DNA of 64,000 bases, taken from NCBI GenBank assembly GCA_039177505.1, contig JBCDFR010000007.1, positions 25,547-89,546 on the forward strand, read 5' to 3'. Origin of the DNA: JABSQH01 sp039177505 (GTDB lineage Bacteria > Actinomycetota > Acidimicrobiia > Acidimicrobiales > Ilumatobacteraceae). This document shows positions 50,409 through 57,133 of the stretch, one piece after another (the first letter of the stretch is position 1; every line of letters begins with the position of its first letter). Under the pieces are notes generated by a model that had not been told where the DNA came from, ran no database searches, and saw only the letters and a list, made by a program, of their open reading frames with translations. Made by a program: the position numbers and the translations under genes.

Positions 50409-51854
50409 TCAACCGAGCTGCGGCCAGGGGTGCGCCGCTTCGAGTTCGAGGGCGAGCGCCAAGAGCATCGCTTCGTTGCCGATGTCGGCGGCGAACTGGA
50501 TGCCGAGTGGCACGCCGTCGGTGTCGGTGGCGAGCGGGAGCGAGATCGCCGGTCCGCCGCCTCCGTTGTGGATCCACGTCGTCGGCACTTGCTGACGAGA
50601 TCTGGCCATCACGACGTCGCCGTCGTTCTCACCGGCGAGACAACCGAGGCGATGGATCGGACCGCCCAACGTCGGTGTGAGCAGCACGTCGTGGCGGCCA
50701 TACGCCTGCGGGTAGTCGCGGGCGAACTTGCGCACTCGGCGGAACGCCATCGGCGCCTTGGCGATGTTTCGACGGAAGTGGGCGACGAGCCACTTCGTGA
50801 ATGGTTCGAGCTCGTCGCGATCCCAGCCGGGGCCGAACAGCCGCTTGCCACCCTGCCACATCAGGAATGGGAAGAACGCCCAAACCATGAGGAAGTCGTC
50901 TTCGATGCTGACGGGGAACGTGTTCTTCGTCATCTCGACCTCGTGCCCGAGTTCGTCGAGCCAGGCCGCCACACGCAGCAGTTCGGTGGTGTTCACGCGG
51001 TCGTACTCGGTGCCATCGTTGCGTTCGGTGACGACGCCGATCCGTAGTCGTCTAGATCCCGGCTCGTTCACGTGGCCGACCGCTGGCATGCCCGTCGCTG
51101 GACGAAACCGTTCGGCTGCCGCCATGAACGCAGCGGTGTCGCGCACGCTGCGGCTGACCACTCCTTCCGCCGCGATGTCGAGCGGGAACAGCTTGGGCAG
51201 CGGCTCCTGAGCGACTCGGCCGCGCGACGGCTTGAGGCCGACCAGACCACAACAGGCCGCGGGGATGCGAATCGACCCGCCGCCATCGTTGGCATGTGCA
51301 ATCGGCACCACGCCGGCAGCCACGAGAGCGGACGAACCGCCTGAGGATCCGCCGCTCGAGTGTTCGAGGCTCCACGGGTTGCGCGTTGCGCCGGCAAGGG
51401 CCGACTCGGTGGTGGCGGTCAATCCGAACTCGGGCATCGTCGAGAGTCCGAGCGAGATCAGTCCGGTCGACTGCAACTGCTCGACGGTGATCGAGTTCTC
51501 GGTCGCCGGCGTGTCGGGCATCGCCCGCGAACCGAATCGGTTGGGGAGGCCTTCGACGGAAGCCATCGACTTGACGAACGTCGGCACGCCGCTGAACGGT
51601 GCTGCGGCGGTGCTGGCGGGCGTGGTGTCGGTGTGGGTGGTGGCGGCCAAGCGGGCTCGATCGACATCCCACACCGCCACCGCGTTGAGCTGCGGGTTGA
51701 CCCGCTCGGCGCGTTCGATCGCCGCTTCGATCAGCTCGGCGCTGGTGACGTCGCCGCCTCGGACCGCAGCAGCGAGGGCGACTGCGTCATGGTCGCCGAG
51801 GGCGTCGTCGGCGAATGCACTGACGCGTGGGCCGATGGGGCGATCGAAGCTCAC
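50409..51854 (-). CDS. amidase (amidase signature family)
   Basis: A 481-residue amidase-signature hydrolase. The catalytic Lys is in FVKSMASVEG (near residue 93), the cis-Ser in SGGSSGGSSAL and the nucleophilic Ser in DGGGSIRIPAACCGLVGLKPSRGRV. The C-terminal GVPLGIQFAADIG is usual. Hydrolyses an unknown amide; non-GatA members degrade nylon oligomers, enamides or acyl-amides. GTG 51854 overlaps the stop of the PhyH gene upstream (GTGA), making a three-gene operon tetR - phyH - amidase. Confidence 0.93.
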   Translation of the reverse strand: MSFDRPIGPRVSAFADDALGDHDAVALAAAVRGGDVTSAELIEAAIERAERVNPQLNAVAVWDVDRARLAATTHTDTTPASTAAAPFSGVPTFVKSMASVEGLPNRFGSRAMPDTPATENSITVEQLQSTGLISLGLSTMPEFGLTATTESALAGATRNPWSLEHSSGGSSGGSSALVAAGVVPIAHANDGGGSIRIPAACCGLVGLKPSRGRVAQEPLPKLFPLDIAAEGVVSRSVRDTAAFMAAAERFRPATGMPAVGHVNEPGSRRLRIGVVTERNDGTEYDRVNTTELLRVAAWLDELGHEVEMTKNTFPVSIEDDFLMVWAFFPFLMWQGGKRLFGPGWDRDELEPFTKWLVAHFRRNIAKAPMAFRRVRKFARDYPQAYGRHDVLLTPTLGGPIHRLGCLAGENDGDVVMARSRQQVPTTWIHNGGGGPAISLPLATDTDGVPLGIQFAADIGNEAMLLALALELEAAHPWPQLG

Positions 51855-52687
51855 GAATGCGCCGCCGCGAACAGCGTCTCGGGCGGCGCCAGTTCGACAC
51901 CTTCGCCGGGCTCACCCGGCGTGGAGTAGAACCCGAGCACGGGGCCGCCGAGGGAATAGCCGATCAGCGCGCGGAGTTCCGGGCTCAGCTCGGCGGCGAC
52001 TTCCGGCGGGCAGGAGAGGTACTGGTTTTCCTCCTGGCGCAGCCAGTTCAGCGTGTAGTGGATGAGCACGCCGACGCGTTCGTCGTCGGTGGTGTTCTCA
52101 CCGCCACCGTGCAGCACGGTGCCGTTGTACAACAGCACCGATCCCGCCCGCATCTCGGCATAGCGGATCTCGTCGGCGGTCGGCTCCCGAAGTTTTTTCC
52201 ATCGATGTGAGCCGGGCACGAACTGCGTCGCTCCGTTGGCGTGTGTGAAGTCGGTCAGCGCCCAGATGGTGCTGAACTGTGTTTCCAAGGAGCGGTTGAG
52301 GCTAGAGCCCCACACGCCGCGGTCGCGATGAAGCATCTGGGCGCCTTCGCCCTTTCCGATGGCGACCGCCTGCGTGAAGTGCAGTTGATGGTGGTCGCAG
52401 TACGGCTCGAGGTAGTGCGCGCTCGCTGCATTGACGAGGGGATGTGTGGCCAGTTCTCGCGACGTCGTCGAACGTGCGAGCAACGCGCCCACGCGTTTGG
52501 TGCGGAACCCGGCGAACTCACTGCTGCCGGTGGCACACGCCTCGAGATACGGCGTCAGCTCCTGGTCGAGGTGTTCGAGTGTTGCCGGGTCGAGGAGCTC
52601 ATCGACGATGACCCCGCCGTGCTCGTCGATCACTTCGCAGATCTGGTCGGCCGTGGTGGTCGCGGGAAGGTGGGCGATCTCGGTCAT
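51851..52687 (-). CDS. phytanoyl-CoA dioxygenase (PhyH) family protein
   Basis: A 278-residue Fe(II)/2OG-type oxygenase. Iron ligands His and Asp appear in MLHRDRGVWG, then TDFTHANGATQFVPGSHRWKKLR and the distal His in GTVLHGGGENTTDDERVGV. It is the closest relative of the PhyH at 22096 (shared GSHRW, AEMRAGSVL and WLRQEENQ). ATG 52687 overlaps the TetR stop (ATGA), and the stop overlaps the amidase start. An oxygenase feeding an amidase could oxidise and then cleave an N-acyl compound (inference). Confidence 0.88.
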   Translation of the reverse strand: MTEIAHLPATTTADQICEVIDEHGGVIVDELLDPATLEHLDQELTPYLEACATGSSEFAGFRTKRVGALLARSTTSRELATHPLVNAASAHYLEPYCDHHQLHFTQAVAIGKGEGAQMLHRDRGVWGSSLNRSLETQFSTIWALTDFTHANGATQFVPGSHRWKKLREPTADEIRYAEMRAGSVLLYNGTVLHGGGENTTDDERVGVLIHYTLNWLRQEENQYLSCPPEVAAELSPELRALIGYSLGGPVLGFYSTPGEPGEGVELAPPETLFAAAHS

Positions 52688-53268
52688 GTGTGAACTCCGA
52701 TGTCGGTCGATGTGTGTACGCCCAGCAATGGATCGAGCAGGGTGCGCATGGTCGCCACCTGGCGCTCTTCGGGCCACAGATCAGGCGCCACGGTGGCGCA
52801 CAACCCGATGCCGTCAGCGGCGGCGACGATCGCCCCGGCGATCGCTCGCGGGTTGTCGATGTCACGTCGCCGGAGATGGCCGGCGAGGTTGTCCTCGATG
52901 GTCGAGTAGAACTCGCGATACGCCACGAGCAGACGCGGCGACGACGGCGCGACGCCGCAGTAGGCCAGCCACACGCGCCACAACCGGCGAACGTCGGCAG
53001 TGAGCGGCAACACGAGTCCGACATCGCCGTGGAACATGGTCATGATGTCGGCGTTCGCACTCGTCAACCGATCGGCGAGGGAGTGCAGCGTCGCAATCAG
53101 CAGCTCGTCTTTGTCGCGGAAGTAATAGCCGATCGCGCCGGTCGTCACGCCGGCCTGGTTGGCGATGTCGATGAGCTTGACGTCGTCGAGTCCGCGTTCG
53201 GCGATGGCGGCGATCGCGGCGTCGATCAACTCGGCACGCCGTTGCTCTCTGTCGACCACTCTGGGCAT
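52684..53268 (-). CDS. TetR family transcriptional regulator
   Basis: A 194-residue TetR protein with N-terminal helix-turn-helix (REQRRAELIDAAIAAIAERGLDDVKLIDIANQAGVTTGAIGYYFRDK) and a helical ligand domain. ATG 53268 is preferred over the TTG three bases upstream. It is the first gene of tetR - phyH - amidase, all overlapping by 4 bases. Upstream are two short palindromes, TAACGTTA (53274-53281) and CATCATGATG (53282-53291), that could be its operator. Divergent from selD. Confidence 0.9.
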   Translation of the reverse strand: MPRVVDREQRRAELIDAAIAAIAERGLDDVKLIDIANQAGVTTGAIGYYFRDKDELLIATLHSLADRLTSANADIMTMFHGDVGLVLPLTADVRRLWRVWLAYCGVAPSSPRLLVAYREFYSTIEDNLAGHLRRRDIDNPRAIAGAIVAAADGIGLCATVAPDLWPEERQVATMRTLLDPLLGVHTSTDIGVHT

Positions 53269-53411
53269 CAAGTTAACGTTACATCATGATGATGATGCAA
53301 TCTATCGTGGCCGGTACGCGCTCATGCGAGCGGCCACGTTCGGATCGTCGGAGCGGGCGCGCCGATATGGTGAGCGCTTCTCGACCCCGACGCCGAAAGG
53401 GAGGTGGACTC

Positions 53412-54452
53412 GTGACCGACGCTCAACGCATTCGTCTCACCCAGTTCAGCCACGGCGCCGGTTGAGGCTGCAAGCTCGCGCCCAGCGAGCTCGCGCACGT
53501 GATGCGCGATCTGCATGCTGATCAGCCCGACGACCTGCTCGTCGGCCCAGACACCGGAGACGATGCCGCCGTTTGGCGGCTCGACGATCAACGGGCCCTC
53601 GTGTCGACCGCCGACTTCATCACGCCGGTGGTCGACGACGCGCGCGCCTGGGGACGCATCGCCGCGGCGAACAGCGTGTCGGACGTGTACGCCATGGGTG
53701 GTCGCCCACTGTTCGCCCTCAACCTGGTGGGATGGAACCGTGACGAGCTCCCGACCGAGTTGCTCGGCGAGGTGCTGGCCGGCGGCCATGACATCGCCAT
53801 GGCTGCCGGATTCGCAGTGGTCGGCGGTCATACGATCGACGACCCCGAACCGAAATATGGCATGGCCGTGACCGGCGAAGTGCACCCCGACCGCATGCTG
53901 ACCAACGCAGGACTGCGGGTTGGTGAGGCGTTGATTCTCACGAAGCCACTCGGGGTCGGAGTGGTCACCACGGCGATCAAGGCCGACGTGGCCAGCGACG
54001 ACATCGTTGCAGCTGCGGTCGATTCGATGACGCGTCTCAATGACGTCGCCGCGCGTATCGCGGTCGATGCCGGTGCCACCGGGTGCACCGATGTCACCGG
54101 GTTCGGGCTCCTGGGTCATCTCGGACGGATGACGATCGAGTCCGACGTACGGGCGATCGTCGACTTCGACGCATTGCCCTTCTTGCCGGGTGCGCTCGCC
54201 CTCGCGGCCGCCGGCATAGTGCCCGGCGGCACGCGACGGAACCTCGAGTGGGGCGAGCAGCTCTTCGACTCGGGTGCTCACGGTGAAGACCACCGCCTGC
54301 TGTTCGCCGATGCGCAGACGTCCGGTGGCCTTGTGTTTGGAGTCGATCCTGGCGAGGTCGATCGAGTCCTCGGCGAACTCGCTGAGTCGGGCCACGACGC
54401 GGCTCGCATCGGCGCCGTCGTCGCCAACCATCCTGGCGTCACACTGCGCTGA
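53412..54452 (+). CDS. selD: selenide, water dikinase (SelD), itself a selenoprotein
   Basis: SelD makes selenophosphate from selenide and ATP, the selenium donor for selenocysteine. Read through UGA at 53463-53465 the protein has 346 residues. The N-terminus RLTQFSHGAG-U-GCKLAPSEL places Sec18 at the active-site Cys position of other SelD proteins (E. coli GAGCGCK) and keeps the following catalytic Lys. DDAAVWRL, STADFITPVVDD, NSVSDVYAMGG and DVTGFGLLGHL give the AIRS-type ATP-binding and dimer domains. GTG 53412 follows AGGGAGG. Conventional calling would start inside at 53499 and lose the active site. Its end overlaps the convergent methyltransferase-type gene by 14 bases. Confidence 0.95.
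53463..53497 (+). promoter_or_regulatory. UGA Sec codon and putative SECIS hairpin in selD
   Basis: After the UGA (53463-53465), AGCTCGC (53473-53479) pairs with GCGAGCT (53485-53491) around the loop GCCCA. An outer TGC/GCA (53469-53471 and 53495-53497) extends the structure. The loop starts about 15 bases past the UGA and opens with G, as is common in bacterial SECIS elements. Supports selenocysteine insertion at codon 18. Confidence 0.7.
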
Positions 54453-55365
54453 CGTCGGGGGTGTCCGATCGGCCGAGTCGGCTGCGAATCTCGGCGATGT
54501 GCGCGGGCGTGATGTCGCAGCACCCGCCAACGATTGTTGCGCCGACGGCGAGCCATTCGTCGACGGCGTCGGCGTAACGCTCGGGCGTGAGGTCGACTCG
54601 CGCCTCATTGATCGATTCGTTCGCGGCATAGCCGGCTGGAGGGTCTGGAGGGAACGCGTTGGCGTAGGCGCCCACGGTGATGTCGTCGCGGTGCCCGAGC
54701 GAATGACGCAGTAGGCGGAGCGCGGGTGTGATGTGCTCCGGCAGCGAACAGTTGATGAGCGCGGCAGCGAGACGTGGCGTGGCGTCCAGCGATGCAGCTG
54801 CGGTGTCGATCGACTCGCCTGACTGCAGTACTGGGAAATCGGCGCGGTCGTCGAGCGTGAACGAGATCCAACGAGGCGTGTCATCCCCGAGGCGGTCGAG
54901 TGCGGCGTTGGCGGCGTCGATCTCGGCGACGCTTCCGAGCGTCTCGGGCATCCACAGGTCGACGAACGGGGCCAATGCGTCCACGATCATGTCCAGCACA
55001 GCCGGGGCGCGGTCGGGTTCGAAGAGGTCCGGACGGTACGAGCCAAATGGCGGTGGCAGTGATCCGGCGACGAGCACGCCGGTGTCGTCGGCCACCGACC
55101 GGGCCAGCTCGCCGGCCCGCGCCGTCAGCTCGTGGCCCACGCCGGCGAACCGCTTGTCACCGAGGTGGTACGGCACCACGGCGTAGTTGCTGGTCGTGAT
55201 CACGGCGGCGCCTGCACCGACGAAGTTGTGGTGCGCCTCGGCGACGCGCGTCGGCGCCTCGATCAGCGCCAGCGCCGACCACTCGGGCTGGCGGAACGGT
55301 GCGCCGATCCGTCGCAGTTCCTTGCCCATCCCGCCGTCGAGCAGAACGACCTCAGGCCTACTCAC
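54439..55365 (-). CDS. homocysteine S-methyltransferase family protein
   Basis: A 308-residue protein with the homocysteine-methyltransferase barrel: VVLLDGGMGKELRR at the start, ALINCSLPEH with the first zinc Cys, and GGCCDITPAHIAEI with the Cys pair near the C-terminus. These Cys bind zinc and activate homocysteine (or selenohomocysteine) for methylation. Donors in the family include S-methylmethionine, betaine and Se-methylselenocysteine-type compounds. It is convergent with selD (14-base overlap); a link to selenium metabolism is possible but not shown. Confidence 0.9.
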   Translation of the reverse strand: MSRPEVVLLDGGMGKELRRIGAPFRQPEWSALALIEAPTRVAEAHHNFVGAGAAVITTSNYAVVPYHLGDKRFAGVGHELTARAGELARSVADDTGVLVAGSLPPPFGSYRPDLFEPDRAPAVLDMIVDALAPFVDLWMPETLGSVAEIDAANAALDRLGDDTPRWISFTLDDRADFPVLQSGESIDTAAASLDATPRLAAALINCSLPEHITPALRLLRHSLGHRDDITVGAYANAFPPDPPAGYAANESINEARVDLTPERYADAVDEWLAVGATIVGGCCDITPAHIAEIRSRLGRSDTPDVSAV

Positions 55366-55377
55366 GCTGCGAGTCTG

Positions 55378-56244
55378 TCAGCTGGCCGACGCTGTTCGTC
55401 GAAAGGCAGCCGGAGTCTGTCCGGTGCCCCGGGCGTAGAACTTGGCGAAGTTGGTCGGTTCGGAGAACCCGAGGCGGGCCCCGATGCTCGCCGCCGACAT
55501 GTCGGTGTTGGCAAGCAATCGCTGCGCTTCGAGGACTATGCGTTGATCGAGCAACTGTTTCGGCGTCTGCCCCGTGGCGCGTGCGCAGGCGCGCGCCACC
55601 GTGCGCGCCGAGAACGGGAGGGTCGCGGCATAGTCGGCAACGTTGTGGGGAGGCTCGCCCACAGCCATTGCAGACTCGATCGACTGCCGATATGCCGTGT
55701 ACGGGTCGTTGTTTGCGACTCGGTCGCGTTCGGGGGTCGCGCTCAGAGCGAAGAGCGCTTCGAGGGCGGCGAATGTGGCGATCAGTATGCGCTCCGCGGC
55801 GCCTCGCGGCTCGAATTCCGATTGGGCGTTGGCCATCGCGTCGATCAGTCCCGACGCGGCTGCGTAGCGGGCGCCGTCGAGATCGGTGTAGCTGGGCTGA
55901 CCAGGGAACCATCGCTCGTCTCCGCCCACCCAGGCCTGCCCGAGCACGATCGTCGCTTCGGTCGGCGTCGAGGCATCCCATCGGTGGACCTGTCCCGGCC
56001 GGAGCGCGATCAGCCGGCGCGGGAGGAGTGCGACCCGTTCGAAGTCGATCGAGTGGTATCCCCCTGAGCCGTGGACGAGCATCAACTGGCGGAACGTGTG
56101 CCGCTGCGGCCGAGCGAAGTGTGCGCGGTCGAATCGTGCGATCACGTCGCGGCGTTGCAGGACTTCGACCGGCAGCGCTGCATGGGGTCCGTCGAAGTGG
56201 ACGTCGACGATGTGCTGATCGCCCTGATGTCCCAGATTGACCAT
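55378..56244 (-). CDS. AraC family transcriptional regulator
   Basis: A 288-residue regulator with an N-terminal cupin-like ligand domain (AraC_binding_2 style, HFARPQRHTFRQLMLVHG) and the C-terminal double helix-turn-helix: NVADYAATLPFSARTVARACARATGQTP and SAASIGARLGFSEPTNFAKFYARGTGQTPAAFR, the AraC signature. ATG 56244 is preferred; GTG 56271 is in frame. It lies 12 bases from the stop side of the methyltransferase-type gene start and is divergent from the NTF2-type gene at 56298, with an inverted repeat between them. Confidence 0.92.
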   Translation of the reverse strand: MVNLGHQGDQHIVDVHFDGPHAALPVEVLQRRDVIARFDRAHFARPQRHTFRQLMLVHGSGGYHSIDFERVALLPRRLIALRPGQVHRWDASTPTEATIVLGQAWVGGDERWFPGQPSYTDLDGARYAAASGLIDAMANAQSEFEPRGAAERILIATFAALEALFALSATPERDRVANNDPYTAYRQSIESAMAVGEPPHNVADYAATLPFSARTVARACARATGQTPKQLLDQRIVLEAQRLLANTDMSAASIGARLGFSEPTNFAKFYARGTGQTPAAFRRTASAS

Positions 56245-56275
56245 TGAGCGGCATGATACGACCTTGCTCACCGTC

Positions 56276-56293
56276 CCATTGTGTCGACAATGG
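56276..56293. promoter_or_regulatory. inverted repeat CCATTGT-N4-ACAATGG (putative operator)
   Basis: A perfect 7+4+7 inverted repeat centred on GTCG lies in the 53-base divergent space between the araC-type gene and the NTF2-type gene, ending 4 bases before the ATG at 56298. So close to the start it could bind the AraC protein or sequester the ribosome site. Inference from position. Confidence 0.65.
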
Positions 56294-56297
56294 ACCT

Positions 56298-57071
56298 ATG
56301 GGACGACGACTCGACAACGCCACAGCGCTGTACATGGAAGGGATTCGTGACGGCAATCCACGGGAGGCGGTCGAGAAGTACACCGCCGACCCGTACGAGC
56401 AGCACTCCACCGGCGTGCGCTCCGGCAAGGATGGATTCATCGAGTTCTTCGACGGCTTTCTCGAGCGCAACCCCGATCGTCAGATCGAGATCGTTCGCGG
56501 ATTCGAAGACGGCGCCAATGTCTTCGTCCAGGCGTACCAGGTGCTCAACGGAGGGGAGTACCGCTACGTCACAGCAGACATCTTCGACACCAACGAGGAC
56601 GGGAAGATGATCGAGCACTGGGACGTGATCCAGGCTGTGCCCGACGAAATCGTCGGCAAACACTCGATGATTGACGGACCCACCGAGCCGACCGACCTGC
56701 ATCTCACCGACGACAACAAGGAGCTGGTGCGACGTTTCATCGAGGAAGTCCTGCGCGACGGTCAGATCGACAGGGCCAGTGACTACATCTCGACGGAGTC
56801 CTACGCCCAGCACAACCCGACCATCGGCGATGGTCTCGACCCGTTGTTCGTCGCGGCTGAAGACCGCGACGGTGGTCTCGTGTACCGGCAGATCCACCAG
56901 CTCGTCGGGTGCGGCGACTTCGTGGCCGCCCTCTCAGAGATGACGTATGGCGGCAACGAGATGGCGGTGATCGACATCTTCCGCATCGCCGATGGCAAGA
57001 TCGTCGAGCACTGGGATGTGATGGAGCCGATTCCCACTCCCGAGCAGGCACGCAACAGCGGCAAGTTCTGA
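56298..57071 (+). CDS. tandem NTF2/SnoaL-like domain protein
   Basis: A 257-residue protein made of two cone-shaped SnoaL-like domains. Domain 1 (about residues 8-120) has YTADPYEQHSTGVRSGKDGF and DGKMIEHWDVIQAVP. Domain 2 (about 140-250) has ISTESYAQHNPTIGDGLDPLF and DGKIVEHWDVMEPIP. The repeated Y-x-Q-H and G-K-x-x-E-H-W-D motifs are the family signature. Such domains act as cyclases, isomerases or ligand carriers; substrate unknown. ATG 56298. Divergent from AraC, followed 62 bases later by the amine oxidase. Confidence 0.88.
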   Translation: MGRRLDNATALYMEGIRDGNPREAVEKYTADPYEQHSTGVRSGKDGFIEFFDGFLERNPDRQIEIVRGFEDGANVFVQAYQVLNGGEYRYVTADIFDTNEDGKMIEHWDVIQAVPDEIVGKHSMIDGPTEPTDLHLTDDNKELVRRFIEEVLRDGQIDRASDYISTESYAQHNPTIGDGLDPLFVAAEDRDGGLVYRQIHQLVGCGDFVAALSEMTYGGNEMAVIDIFRIADGKIVEHWDVMEPIPTPEQARNSGKF

Positions 57072-57133
57072 ATCAACGACTCCTTCGGTCGCATCGGTCG
57101 ACCTGTGGGCGCGGACTCGCCTACGGTCGACGG

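Noticed and set aside
53268..53411. tRNA-Sec (selC) gene next to selD
   Set aside because: No cloverleaf with a long acceptor/T arm and UCA anticodon could be formed in this space or elsewhere that I could see.
56909..57133. N-terminal extension of the amine oxidase into the SnoaL-type gene
   Set aside because: The extension overlaps a well-supported gene in another frame, and the copper amine oxidase sequence begins after ATG 57134.
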